In this document: one piece after another, positions 17,654 to 26,707 of the stretch
Position numbering within the stretch: position 1 is the first letter of the stretch
Layout of the letters: each line of letters opens with the position of its first letter
Position numbers and translations under genes: made by a program
Source: Demequina muriae
GTDB taxonomy: Bacteria > Actinomycetota > Actinomycetes > Actinomycetales > Demequinaceae
Length of the DNA stretch: 64,000 nucleotides
Assembly (NCBI RefSeq): GCF_030418295.1
Contig: NZ_JAUHQA010000001.1
Span: forward strand, 2,232,001 to 2,296,000
Direction of reading: 5' to 3'
Notes under the pieces: generated by a model
The model's database searches: none
Seen by the model: only the letters and a program-made list of their open reading frames with translations
What the model was told of the DNA's origin: nothing

Positions 17654-20451
17654 GCGGTCACCTCCTGGTGGTCGGGCGTCTGAGGGGCGTCGGCGTGCGG
17701 ATCGTCACCGTCGTCGCCCTCGTCGAACCCGTGCGCCGCGTCACGCTCGTGCGGGCGCGGCAGGCCGAGCAGGTTGAAGGCCGACAGCACGATGCCGATC
17801 ACGGCAAGGTAGACGCCCACGTCGAACACCAGGGCCGACGTCAGCTTGTAGCCCAGGATCTCCGTGTACAGCGGCGCAAGGAAGGAGCCCTCTGTCAGCC
17901 CGAACAGGCCCGTGCCGGCGCCGATCACGATGCCCGCACCGATCAGCGCCAGATACGGCAGGCGGACGCGCCGCACATCGTCGGTGGCGGACATCAGATA
18001 GATGAGGGCGAATCCCGCGCCGCCGACGAGTGCCGCGATGAAGCCACCGCCCGGCTCCTGGTGACCGCGCAGCAGGAGGAAGACGGACAGGACCACGATC
18101 AGCGGGCCGACGAGCCGGGCCAAGGTGCGCGTGAAGACGGAGTTGTCGAGCGCATCGGCCAGTGGCGAGCTTTCGTCGATCTCGATCCGGCGGGCCGATG
18201 CGGGCCTGCGCGAGCGCAGCAGGGTCGCGATCACGATGCCGGCGACACCGAGCACGGAGAGCTCCCCGAGCGTGTCGAGGGCGCGGAAGTCCACCAGGAT
18301 CGTGTTGACGATGTTGGCGCCGCCGGTGACGCCTTCGCCCTCGGTCAGGTAGTACTCGGCCGCGTTCGACATCGACCGGCGGCCCGTGAGGGCCCACACT
18401 CCCAGCGTGGTGGTCAGCCCCGCCGCGATGGCGATCGCGAGGGAGGGCAGGCTGCGACGCAGCGGCGTGGGCTTGAAGTCGGTGGGCAGCCGGCGCAGCA
18501 GCAGCACCATCACCGTGACGGTGAGGATCTCGACGAGCAGCTGAGTCAGGGCGACGTCCGCCGCGCCCAGCGACATGAACCACAGCGTCATGGCGAATCC
18601 GACCACGCCGACCACGACGACGGCGCCCACCCGCGTGGACACCATCATGGCGGCGATGACGCCGGCCGCGAGCAGCACGACCAGGACCCAGTCCAGCGGC
18701 CGTGACGTGTTCCCGTCGACGGCGGGCAGGCCCGAGATCCCGAGCACCCCCACGGCGCCGATGCCGATGGTGACGATGACCGGCATGGCGAGGTGGAGAC
18801 GTGGCGCGGTTGTGCCGGACCAGCCGCTCACGACGCGGCCCGTCCGGGCGAGACCGGACAGGATGGCCTCGACCACGTCGAGTGCGGAGAAGGGCAGACG
18901 GTACTTGAGCAGCACCGGCTGAATCCTCTTGCGCGCCAGCACCAGCAGCACGCCCGTGCTGATGACGAGGACGGAGATGAGCAGCGGCAGGTTGAAGCCG
19001 TGCCACAGCGCGAGGTGAGTCTCGACGGTCGTGCCGGAGGCTGCGGTCGCCGCGCCGGAGATGAGCGGGTCGAGCGTGAACGGCAGCAGCCCGAGCACCA
19101 GTCCGGCGAGCGCGGCCAGGCTCGGAGCGGCCCACACGGCGGGGCGCACCTCGGTCACTTCCCGGCCGTCCGGGTCGTGGCCGCGCGCGCCCATCACGAT
19201 GCGCGCGGAGTACGCGAAGGTCAGGGCCGACGCGACGGCGGCCGCCGCGGTGATGGCGATCGGTCCCCACGGCGTCGCCGGAGCATCGACGAAGGCCGTG
19301 AACATCGACTCCTTGCTGACGAATCCCAGCAACGGTGGCAGGCCCGCCATCGACGCGGCGGAGATGGTGATCGCTCCGAGCGTCACCGGCATGCGGATGC
19401 GCATGTGCGTCAGCGCGCGGATGTCCCGCGTGCCCGCACGATGGTCGATCACGCCGACGAACAGGAACAGTGCGGACTTGAACAGGGCGTGGGCCACGGT
19501 GTGCACCGTCGCGGCCTTGATCGCCTCAGGGGTGCCGACGCCGATCATCGCCACCAGCAGACCCAGCTGGCTGATCGTCGAGTACGCGAGCAGCTCCTTG
19601 AGGTCGTACCGGCGCAGCGCCGCGACGGCGCCCAGCAGCGCGGTGATGAGTCCCGAGGTGATGAGCATCGTGTTCCATAGTGGAACCTCGGAGAACGCGG
19701 GGGAGAAGCGCAGCAGCAGGTAGATGCCGGCCTTCACCATCGCCGCGGCATGCAGGTACGCGCTCACCGGGGTGATCGCGACCATCGAGTCCGGAAGCCA
19801 CGCCTGGAACGGGAACTGCGCGGACTTCGTGAATGCGGCGATCGCGAGCAGTGCGATCACCGTGGTCGCGACGGCCGTGTCCTCCTGCCACATCGGATCC
19901 GCGATGATTTCGCTCAGCTGGGTGGTGCCGGTGGCCACGGCCATGGTCGTGACGGCACCGAGCAGGCTCAGCCCACCCATGGCGGTCACCAGCAGCGTGC
20001 GGATGGCGGGTCTGTGGGCCTTCGATCCTGAGCGCGCGATCAGCAGGAACGAGCACAGCGTGGTGAGTTCCCATGAGACGAACAGCAGCACCACGTCGTC
20101 GGCGAGCACCAGCATGGTCATCGCGGCCGCAAAGGCCGTCATGAGGGTGAAGTACCTGGTGTGGCGGCCGACGGCGAAGTAGCGAGAGCTGTAGGTGAGC
20201 ACCGCGGCGCCGATCAGCAGCACGAGCAGCATGAAGGTGAGCGAGAGCCCGTCGAGCTTCAGGTCGAAGCCGATGCCCAGGGTCGGCATCCACGGCACAT
20301 GCTGAGTTCCCGAGCCGAGCACGATGAGTCCGGCCGCTGCCGCAAGGAGCGGGATCGAGAGGATCCAGCCGGCGCTGCGTCCGAGCAGGCGCGTCACGAG
20401 CGGAGCCAGGACACACGTGGCGACGACAGTCGCTACACACGCGAGGAGCAA
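17650..20451 (-). CDS. mrpA: Mrp antiporter subunit A fused to subunit B
   Basis: 933 residues, about 22 hydrophobic spans. The NuoL-like N-terminal part contains DGLSLTFMLLVLLIGAAVL and the proton-channel helices (SAQFPFQAWLPDSMVAITPVSAYLHAA split over two segments; HALFKSALFLFVG). Around residues 600-660 comes the DUF4040-type MrpA domain, and from about 790 an MnhB domain with RGHQEPGGGFIAALVGG, so MrpB is fused and there is no separate mrpB. The start codon appears to be TTG 20451, directly after a T-run and GGTGG; no other in-frame start fits. Leader of about 120 nt if the AT-rich box at 20575 is the promoter. Confidence 0.95.
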   Translation of the reverse strand: MLLACVATVVATCVLAPLVTRLLGRSAGWILSIPLLAAAAGLIVLGSGTQHVPWMPTLGIGFDLKLDGLSLTFMLLVLLIGAAVLTYSSRYFAVGRHTRYFTLMTAFAAAMTMLVLADDVVLLFVSWELTTLCSFLLIARSGSKAHRPAIRTLLVTAMGGLSLLGAVTTMAVATGTTQLSEIIADPMWQEDTAVATTVIALLAIAAFTKSAQFPFQAWLPDSMVAITPVSAYLHAAAMVKAGIYLLLRFSPAFSEVPLWNTMLITSGLITALLGAVAALRRYDLKELLAYSTISQLGLLVAMIGVGTPEAIKAATVHTVAHALFKSALFLFVGVIDHRAGTRDIRALTHMRIRMPVTLGAITISAASMAGLPPLLGFVSKESMFTAFVDAPATPWGPIAITAAAAVASALTFAYSARIVMGARGHDPDGREVTEVRPAVWAAPSLAALAGLVLGLLPFTLDPLISGAATAASGTTVETHLALWHGFNLPLLISVLVISTGVLLVLARKRIQPVLLKYRLPFSALDVVEAILSGLARTGRVVSGWSGTTAPRLHLAMPVIVTIGIGAVGVLGISGLPAVDGNTSRPLDWVLVVLLAAGVIAAMMVSTRVGAVVVVGVVGFAMTLWFMSLGAADVALTQLLVEILTVTVMVLLLRRLPTDFKPTPLRRSLPSLAIAIAAGLTTTLGVWALTGRRSMSNAAEYYLTEGEGVTGGANIVNTILVDFRALDTLGELSVLGVAGIVIATLLRSRRPASARRIEIDESSPLADALDNSVFTRTLARLVGPLIVVLSVFLLLRGHQEPGGGFIAALVGGAGFALIYLMSATDDVRRVRLPYLALIGAGIVIGAGTGLFGLTEGSFLAPLYTEILGYKLTSALVFDVGVYLAVIGIVLSAFNLLGLPRPHERDAAHGFDEGDDGDDPHADAPQTPDHQEVTA

Positions 20452-20672
20452 AAAACCACCTGGGTCCGGTCACTGGAGCGCTGGGCTGCTGGTACGAGGG
20501 TTCTGAGTGCCCCTGGGGAGCAGTCAGATGGACGGGTGCACGACACGAGAGATCCCGACTGCACTACGCGCAATATTCTACCGGAACGGGGCAGGGGGTC
20601 CGCCCGTCGATCGCCGATGCGCCAGGCCGTCAGACGGAGGTGTCGCGCAGTGAAGGGGGAGGTTGCGGCAGG
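20452..20672. promoter_or_regulatory. Divergent control region, mrp operon / NAD(P)-binding protein gene
   Basis: 221 bp. The one AT-rich spot is CAATATTCTA at 20571-20580; read on the minus strand it gives a TAGAAT -10 box for mrpA (leader about 120 nt). No -35 is clear. The Shine-Dalgarno GGGGGAGG for the rightward gene lies at 20655-20662. Confidence 0.4.
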
Positions 20673-21446
20673 ATGACACGCATGAAGCGCGTGGTCGTGA
20701 TCGGGGCGACGGGGTCCATCGGCCGGGTGGTCGTTCCGGCGCTTGCCGCCCACGGCCTCGCGCCGGTCGCTGCCGTCCGTGACCCGGACCGCGCGCGCGA
20801 ACTCCTGCCCAATGTCGAGACCATCCGTGCCGACGTGACCGACCCGGCTGGGCTCGCTCGGGCCGTGCGCGGGGCCGACGGCATCGTCCTGGTGCACGGC
20901 TCGGATCGCCGCCCCGCGGACGTCGACTACGGCGCAGTGCCGGCCGTGCTCGAGGCTCTCGACGGCGCGCGTCCGCGGGTGGTGCTGATGACGTCGATGG
21001 CGGTGACTCACGAGACGGGTTCGTGGCGGGAGATCATGCGGTGGAAGGCGCGCGGCGAGCGGCTGCTGCGGGCCAGCGGTGTGCCGGCCACCATCGTTCG
21101 CCCCGGGTGGTTCGACGCGCAGCCGCCCGACTTTCGCGGCGTGACGCTCGAGCAGGGAGACCGCACTCCGGTCGACAGTCGCAGGGGAGTCTCCCGGCGC
21201 CATATCGCCGATGCGATAGCCCAGTCCCTGCTCCACGACGAGGCGGTGGGGGTGACGTTCGAGCTGTTCTCGGCTCCCGGCGACGCCCTGACTGACTGGC
21301 GGGCGGCGTTCGGGGCGCTCACTCAGGACGCGACGGGCGCGTTCGATGCCGCGCTCGACCCCACGGGGCCGCCGCTCTCCCATGAGCCCGATCGCGTGCG
21401 CCAGGACATGGAACGGCTGAGGGCGGCCGGCGGAATCGTCACGTAG
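20673..21446 (+). CDS. NAD(P)-binding, NmrA-like atypical SDR
   Basis: 257 residues with N-terminal dinucleotide motif VVVIGATGSIGRVVVPAL, then an atypical short-chain dehydrogenase core; VVLMTSMAV and the MRWKARGERLLRASG segment replace the classical YxxxK. Resembles NAD(P)H-binding sugar-epimerase/NmrA-type proteins; enzymatic or sensor role cannot be told. Start ATG 20673 (ATG 20682 possible). Ends 27 bp from a convergent gene. Confidence 0.8.
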   Translation: MTRMKRVVVIGATGSIGRVVVPALAAHGLAPVAAVRDPDRARELLPNVETIRADVTDPAGLARAVRGADGIVLVHGSDRRPADVDYGAVPAVLEALDGARPRVVLMTSMAVTHETGSWREIMRWKARGERLLRASGVPATIVRPGWFDAQPPDFRGVTLEQGDRTPVDSRRGVSRRHIADAIAQSLLHDEAVGVTFELFSAPGDALTDWRAAFGALTQDATGAFDAALDPTGPPLSHEPDRVRQDMERLRAAGGIVT

Positions 21447-21473
21447 GACGGGCGGGGGCGCGTGCAGGGACTG

Positions 21474-22142
21474 TCAGCGCGCTGGAGACGCGTCAGCCGT
21501 GGCCTGATCGACGAGCGCGACGAGCTCGGAGGCCCCGACGTTCGCGCCGAAGGCCGGCATTCCCGGCTCGAGCCGTCGCCCGGCGGAGAGGCCGCCGATC
21601 ATGACGGGATCGAACCCGAGGGAGTCGACGAGTCGCTGCGTGGCCTCGACCGCGGCGTCGTCGTCACCCGCGATCGCGATGGCGCGGCGCCCGGACATCC
21701 CGGAGGGTCGCGGCCCCTCGTCGAGGTCGTGATAGCCCATGTGGTTGAAGGCCTTGACGACCCGCGCATCGGCGAGGTGGCTCGCGACGAGCTCGCTGGT
21801 CGAGCTGGAGGGCGAGGCGAGATCGTCGCGCACCCCGTCGACCTCCCACCAGTAGTTCATGGCATCCACCACGACGCTGCCGCCCAGCGACGCGGGAGGC
21901 AGGTTGCGGTACCGGCCCAGCGGGAGTGCCAGGATGACGATGTCGGATTCCCTGGCGACCGCATCGGCCGTCGTGGCCTCCGCGCCGGGCGCCAGCACCT
22001 CCAGGGTGAGCGAGATGCGCGACGGCTCGGCGGAGCTGGCGACCAGCACGCGGTACCCCGCGTCGACGGCCAGGCGCGCGAGCACGGTTCCCAGCTTGCC
22101 GGCGCCGAGGATTCCCACGGTGGCGGTTCCCATCGCGGTCAT
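21474..22142 (-). CDS. NADPH-dependent F420 reductase-like protein (paralogue 1)
   Basis: 222 residues, Rossmann motif GILGAGKLGTVLARLAVDAG, then VVDAMNYWWEVDG and VVKAFNHMGYHDLDE, which recall the F420-NADP oxidoreductase family. It is an obvious paralogue of the protein at 27606-28337. Translation is coupled to the upstream luciferase-like monooxygenase (4-bp overlap), suggesting that it supplies reduced cofactor or processes the product. Whether it uses F420 or flavin cannot be decided here. Confidence 0.82.
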   Translation of the reverse strand: MTAMGTATVGILGAGKLGTVLARLAVDAGYRVLVASSAEPSRISLTLEVLAPGAEATTADAVARESDIVILALPLGRYRNLPPASLGGSVVVDAMNYWWEVDGVRDDLASPSSSTSELVASHLADARVVKAFNHMGYHDLDEGPRPSGMSGRRAIAIAGDDDAAVEATQRLVDSLGFDPVMIGGLSAGRRLEPGMPAFGANVGASELVALVDQATADASPAR

Positions 22143-23185
22143 GACGGTGCTCCGTCGGCGAGCAGCTCACGCACGCGCGGGATGACCTCGGTGCCGTAGA
22201 GCTCGACCGCCCGCATGCGCTGACTCGCGGGCATTGCGCCGCCGCCGGTGTAGACCAGGTCGAACCGGCCCACGTCGAGGCCGCTGATCGACGCGGCGAT
22301 CTTCCGCGCGACCGTGTCGGGCGAGCCCACGTAGAGCGACCCGCTCGTGATCTCGGCGTCGTACGAGGAGCGGGCCATGGGCGGCCAGCCGCGCTCGCCG
22401 CCGATGCGGTCCATCATCGCCTTGTAGCCCGGGTAGTACGCCTCGCGCGCCTCCTCGTCGGTGGCGGCGATGAAGCCGTGGCTGTGCATCCCCACCGGGT
22501 GGGCGGTGGTGCCGAGCTGCTCGCTGGCCCGACGGTAGAGGTCGACGTATGGCGCGAAGCGCTCGGGCTGGCCGCCGATGATCGCGAGCATCAGCCGGAA
22601 GCCGTAGCGTGCCGCGCGGATCACCGACTGAGGGGATCCGCCGACGCCCACCCAGGTGGTCAACGAGCCGGACTCGGTCTTGGGGTAGACGTCCGCCTCG
22701 TGAAGTGCCGGGCGAGTGGTGCCCTCCCAGCTGACCGGCTTCTCCGTCAGCAGACGAGAGAAGATCTCGATCTTCTCCTCGAAGAGCACCTCGTAGTCGG
22801 CCATGTCGAAGCCGAACAGCGGGAACGACTCGGTGAACGAGCCGCGACCGAGGATCACCTCGGCCCGACCAGACGAGACCGCGTCGAGGGTCGCGAAGCG
22901 CTGGAAGACCCGGACTGGGTCGTCCGAGCTCAGCACCGTCACCGCGGAGCCGAGGCTCACGCGGGAGGTGCGGGACGCGATCGCGCTGAGCACCATCTCG
23001 GGGGAGGAGATCGCGAAGTCGTGGCGGTGGTGCTCGCCGAGGGCCACGGCGTCGATGCCGATGTCGTCAGCCAGGGCGGCCTCGTCCACGACCTGGCGGA
23101 TGGCGGCGGCGTGCGTCATCAGGGCGCCGTCATCCCCCAGCGGGATGTCGCCGAAGGTCTCGATGCCGAACTGGACTCGCGTCAT
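22139..23185 (-). CDS. LLM-class flavin-dependent oxidoreductase
   Basis: 348 residues, luciferase-like TIM barrel (ALGEHHRHDFAISSPEMVLS; SLGSAVTVLSSDDPVRVFQR; VILGRGSF). Start ATG 23185 has GAGGAG 9 bp upstream; the frame runs on to 23251 but crosses a palindrome. Uses FMN or F420 in family members. First gene of a two-gene operon with the F420-reductase-like gene. Confidence 0.88.
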   Translation of the reverse strand: MTRVQFGIETFGDIPLGDDGALMTHAAAIRQVVDEAALADDIGIDAVALGEHHRHDFAISSPEMVLSAIASRTSRVSLGSAVTVLSSDDPVRVFQRFATLDAVSSGRAEVILGRGSFTESFPLFGFDMADYEVLFEEKIEIFSRLLTEKPVSWEGTTRPALHEADVYPKTESGSLTTWVGVGGSPQSVIRAARYGFRLMLAIIGGQPERFAPYVDLYRRASEQLGTTAHPVGMHSHGFIAATDEEAREAYYPGYKAMMDRIGGERGWPPMARSSYDAEITSGSLYVGSPDTVARKIAASISGLDVGRFDLVYTGGGAMPASQRMRAVELYGTEVIPRVRELLADGAPS

Positions 23186-23209
23186 GGCCTGGTGCTCCTC
23201 GTGTCGATC

Positions 23210-23225
23210 AGTTGATGCTTCAACT
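23210..23225. promoter_or_regulatory. Perfect palindrome, likely operator of the LLM operon
   Basis: AGTTGA-TGCT-TCAACT, arms of 6 bp perfectly inverted, 25 bp upstream of the monooxygenase start. The type of site suits a MarR- or HxlR-like repressor, but no regulator gene is adjacent; the MarR gene at 30412 is 7 kb away. Confidence 0.6.
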
Positions 23226-23257
23226 AAGAGCGTACCGGTGTCCCCATTCATTCCCGA

Positions 23258-23740
23258 TCAGTCGGCGGTGAGCGCTGCCTCGATGTCGGCGGCGATCGCG
23301 GCCGGCTCGGTGCTCGATCCATAGCGCTTGATCACGTGGCCGTCGCGGCCGACCAGGAACTTCGTGAAGTTCCACTTGATCGCAGATCCGAGAGCGCCGC
23401 CCGCCTCGGAGCGCAGCCACTGGTACACGGGGTGGGCGTGCCGGCCGTTGACGTCGACGGTGGCGAACATCGGGAAGGTCACGCCGTAGTTCTTCTGGCA
23501 GTAGGCGCCGATGTCCTCGGCGTCCGCCAGCTCCTGCTTGAACTGGTTGCTGGGGAACCCCAGAACCGTGAAGCCCTGGTCCTGGAACTGCTGGTGCAAG
23601 GCCTCCAGCCCCTCGAACTGCGGGGCGAAGCCGCACTTCGACGCGGTGTTGACGACGAGCGTCACCTGGCCCGCGAACTCGGAGAGGCTGCGCTCGTCGC
23701 CGGTGAGGGCGGTGGCGGTGAAGTCGGTGAGTGAGGACAT
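23258..23740 (-). CDS. Glutathione peroxidase-family (thiol) peroxidase
   Basis: 160 residues. The GPx motifs are complete: NTASKCGFAPQF with the peroxidatic residue as Cys (TGC-type codon, not selenocysteine), LGFPSNQFKQ, and KWNFTKFLV, giving the Cys-Gln-Trp-Asn tetrad. In actinomycetes such enzymes usually use thioredoxin rather than glutathione. Start ATG 23740 fits family length; no good Shine-Dalgarno. Confidence 0.93.
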   Translation of the reverse strand: MSSLTDFTATALTGDERSLSEFAGQVTLVVNTASKCGFAPQFEGLEALHQQFQDQGFTVLGFPSNQFKQELADAEDIGAYCQKNYGVTFPMFATVDVNGRHAHPVYQWLRSEAGGALGSAIKWNFTKFLVGRDGHVIKRYGSSTEPAAIAADIEAALTAD

Positions 23741-23783
23741 AGGGCCATCGTGCCACCGCTGCGCATCGGGATAGTCTCGAGCC

Positions 23784-24545
23784 ATGCGTTTTGCAGCGAT
23801 CGGCGACAGCTTCACCGAGGGCGTGGGCGACGAGCTCGACGACGGCTCGGTGCGGGGGTGGGCGGACCTCGTGGCCGCCGGCCTCGCGCAGGCGGGCGAG
23901 GAGCCCGTGCACTACTCCAACCTCGCGATTCGCGGACGGCTCATCGCACCGATCGTGGACCAGCAGCTCGAAGCCGCACTCTCGCTCGAGCCGCGCCCCA
24001 CGCTCATGACCTTCAACGGCGGCGGCAACGACATGATGCGACCCGGCTTCGGCGTGGAGCGCGTCATGGACTACGCCGCCAGGGTGGCGGACCGATGCGC
24101 GGAGGAGGGCGTCGCACTGGTGGTGCTCAGCGGCGGCGACCCCACCGCACGGCTGCCGCGTGGATCCCTGATCCGCAGCCGTGGTGATGAGTTCCTGGAG
24201 GCGACCCGCGAGTTCGCGGCGACGCGACCCGACGTCACCTTCGTCGACAACTGGTCGGACGCCGAGCTCCGACGCGCACCGTACTGGGCGCCCGACCGCC
24301 TCCATCTGAACTCCTTGGGCCACAGCCGGGTCGCGGCGAGGGTGCTGACGGCGCTGGGCGTCGAGACGGAGCTGCCCGAAGCAGGAGCGACGGAGGACCC
24401 GCCGGCCGGTCCCGTCGCCGAGGCGCGCTACTACGCCACGTACGTGCTTCCGTGGCTCGCCCGTCGCCTCGCCCGCCGCTCCTCCGGCGATGGCCGCGAG
24501 CCCAAGCACCCGCACTGGTCGCTCGTCGACCCGATTGCGCAGTGA
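23784..24545 (+). CDS. SGNH/GDSL hydrolase
   Basis: 253 residues; block I GDSFTEGVGD with the serine nucleophile, block II NLAIRGR, block III GGGND, block V DRLHLN. No signal peptide, so cytoplasmic esterase or lipase-like. A second, distantly similar SGNH protein lies at 40003-40779. Four bases separate it from the Nudix gene. Confidence 0.9.
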   Translation: MRFAAIGDSFTEGVGDELDDGSVRGWADLVAAGLAQAGEEPVHYSNLAIRGRLIAPIVDQQLEAALSLEPRPTLMTFNGGGNDMMRPGFGVERVMDYAARVADRCAEEGVALVVLSGGDPTARLPRGSLIRSRGDEFLEATREFAATRPDVTFVDNWSDAELRRAPYWAPDRLHLNSLGHSRVAARVLTALGVETELPEAGATEDPPAGPVAEARYYATYVLPWLARRLARRSSGDGREPKHPHWSLVDPIAQ

Positions 24546-24549
24546 CGCG

Positions 24550-25032
24550 ATGGCGACGCCCGACTTCGTGCTCGATCTGCGTGAGAAAGTGGGCCACGCG
24601 CTGCTGTGGCTTCCCGGGGTGACGGCGGTGGTGCTGCGCGACGGGCCGGCCGGCACGCGTGAGGTGCTGCTGGTGCGCCGCGCCGACAACGGGGCGTGGA
24701 CGCCGGTCACCGGCATCGTCGACCCTGGCGAGGAACCGGCTGTCGCGGGGGCGCGTGAGGTGCACGAGGAGGCCGATGTGGTCGCCGAGCCGGTGGCGCT
24801 GGTGCGCGTGCACACGCTGCCGCCGATGCGCTACCCCAACGGGGACCAGGCGCAGTACTTGGACCACACCTTCCGGTTCCGCTACGTCAGCGGCGAACCG
24901 CACCCCGCGGACGGCGAGAACACTGCCGCGGCATGGTTCCCACTCGACGACCTGCCGCCGATGTCCGAGGACATGCTCGCGAGGGTCGCCGCCGCGACGG
25001 ACGGGTCCGAGCGCGCAGCGTTCGTGCGGTGA
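24550..25032 (+). CDS. Nudix hydrolase
   Basis: 160 residues starting at ATG 24550 just after the SGNH stop. The Nudix box is present as GIVDPGEEPAVAGAREVHEEADV split around REVHEE, with Ala where the consensus has the late Gly. Substrate unknown. The open frame extends upstream into the neighbour but is not needed. Confidence 0.92.
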   Translation: MATPDFVLDLREKVGHALLWLPGVTAVVLRDGPAGTREVLLVRRADNGAWTPVTGIVDPGEEPAVAGAREVHEEADVVAEPVALVRVHTLPPMRYPNGDQAQYLDHTFRFRYVSGEPHPADGENTAAAWFPLDDLPPMSEDMLARVAAATDGSERAAFVR

Positions 25033-25072
25033 TCAGCGGCCGTCCGCCTGTGCGTGGGCAGCTCCGCCCCGG

Positions 25073-26593
25073 TCACGGGTGCGGAGCAGACGCCTCGTAG
25101 TCGACGTGCGCCGCCGTCGCCGGCTCGGCTGGCGTGGGCGGAGGTCCATCCACCGACTCGGGTCGACGGATCAGCGTCGCGAGGCCCACGCCCAGGGTCG
25201 CGAGAATCGCGCCGACCATGAACGCCGCACGAATGCCTGCGGCCTCAGCGCCGACCGCATCGACTCCGGCATCGACCTGAGTCAGTGCCACGGCTGTCAT
25301 GGTCGACACGAACAGCGCCGTTCCGGCTGCCGCGGCGACCTGCTGCAACGTCGACACCGTCGCGGAGCCGTGCGAGTACAGGCGCCGTGGCAGGGACCCC
25401 AGGCTCGCGGAGAACAGTGGAGTGAAGATGAGCGCGAGACCGATGCTCAGCGTCACATGGCAGGCCAGCAGCGCCCACCACGGGGTCGAGACACCGAGCA
25501 CCAGCGACATCGCCCACAGCGCCGCAGCCACCAGCGCGGTTCCCGGCAGCAGCAGCGCACGCGGGCCGATGCGGTCGTAGGCACGGCCGATGGGCGGCGC
25601 CAGCAGTCCCATCGCGAGGCCGCCCGGAAGCAGCAGGAGTCCGCTGGCGAGCACGCTCAGGCCGAGCACGTTCTGCATGAACAGCGGCAGCAGGATGATT
25701 GTGCCGAACATCGCGATCATCGCGACCACGAACATCGCGGTGGCGACCGAGAAGGTGCGGACCTTGAAGACTCGCAGGTCCAGCAGCGGGGCCTCGCGGC
25801 GCTGCAGTGCGATCTGTCGCCAGGTGAACAGCGCGAGCACGGCGACGCCCAGGCCCACGGCGCCCAGCGCGGTGCCGAGATCGCCCTCGGCGGACTCGCC
25901 GATGCGGCTGAGGCCGAACACCAGCGACCCGAATCCCACCGCCGAGAGTGCGACGGACAGGATGTCGATGCGAGAGCGGCGCGGCTCGTTGGTGCTGCGC
26001 ATGCGCAGGATGCCGAACGCCAGCACGGTGAGCACGACGGGGAGCACGAACACGAACAGGAACCGCCACGGCAGCACGGACAGGATCAAGCCGGAGATGG
26101 TGGGGCCGAGCGCGGGCGCGACCGAGATCACCACGCCGATGGTGCCCATGCGTCGGCCCCGTTCGCGCTCGGGAACCAGGCTGATGACCGTCGTCATGAG
26201 CAGCGGGAGCATGACGGCGGTGCCGCCCGCCTGGATGACGCGAGCGACCAGGAGCACCTCGAAGCCGGGCGCGAGCGCCGCCAGCGTGGTGCCCACCAGG
26301 AACAGCGACATCGCGCCGATGTACAGCGGTCGCGTGGGGTAGCGCTGCAGCAGGAAGCCGGTGATGGGGATCACGACGGCCATGGTGAGCAGGAACGCGG
26401 TGGTGAGCCATTGCGCGGCGATCGCGGTGACGCCCAGATCATTCATGAGGTGGGGGATCGCCACTCCCATGATGGTCTCGTTGAGGATCACCGTGAATGC
26501 CGAGACGATCAGGACGCGAAGCACCAGCTCGTCGCGGCGCGACACCGACTGGGGTGCGCTCGTCACGGCAGGGGCGGAGGGGACGTCAGGCAT
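25073..26593 (-). CDS. MFS drug-efflux transporter, DHA2 (EmrB/QacA) type
   Basis: 506 residues, about 14 spans; LNETIMGVAIPHLMNDLG and QWLTTAFLLTMAVVIPITG mark the DHA2 group. Start placed at ATG 26593 (residues before it in the open frame are Arg-rich and unlikely). The C-terminal tail is short. The upstream 114-bp gap carries a direct repeat that may control it. Confidence 0.88.
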   Translation of the reverse strand: MPDVPSAPAVTSAPQSVSRRDELVLRVLIVSAFTVILNETIMGVAIPHLMNDLGVTAIAAQWLTTAFLLTMAVVIPITGFLLQRYPTRPLYIGAMSLFLVGTTLAALAPGFEVLLVARVIQAGGTAVMLPLLMTTVISLVPERERGRRMGTIGVVISVAPALGPTISGLILSVLPWRFLFVFVLPVVLTVLAFGILRMRSTNEPRRSRIDILSVALSAVGFGSLVFGLSRIGESAEGDLGTALGAVGLGVAVLALFTWRQIALQRREAPLLDLRVFKVRTFSVATAMFVVAMIAMFGTIILLPLFMQNVLGLSVLASGLLLLPGGLAMGLLAPPIGRAYDRIGPRALLLPGTALVAAALWAMSLVLGVSTPWWALLACHVTLSIGLALIFTPLFSASLGSLPRRLYSHGSATVSTLQQVAAAAGTALFVSTMTAVALTQVDAGVDAVGAEAAGIRAAFMVGAILATLGVGLATLIRRPESVDGPPPTPAEPATAAHVDYEASAPHP

Positions 26594-26670
26594 GCGGGGA
26601 CCGTTCTTGCTCGTGGGCGGGGCGGCGCGACGGGACGCCGGCTTGCGCCTATTGTGACACCGTGAATTCA

Positions 26671-26702
26671 ACGGCACTGTGTGTACTGACGGCACTGTGT
26701 AC
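26671..26702. repeat. Direct repeat upstream of the DHA2 transporter
   Basis: ACGGCACTGTGT occurs at 26671-26682 and again at 26689-26700, each followed by a GTAC, with an 18-bp period (about two helical turns minus three bases). Lies 78 bp before the transporter start, between it and the HAD gene. Looks like paired regulator sites; no palindrome is obvious. Confidence 0.6.
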
Positions 26703-26707
26703 GGACG

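Noticed and set aside
20433-21383. Antisense frame across the NAD(P)-binding protein gene
   Set aside because: The forward frame has a Rossmann motif and Shine-Dalgarno; the antisense frame has neither.
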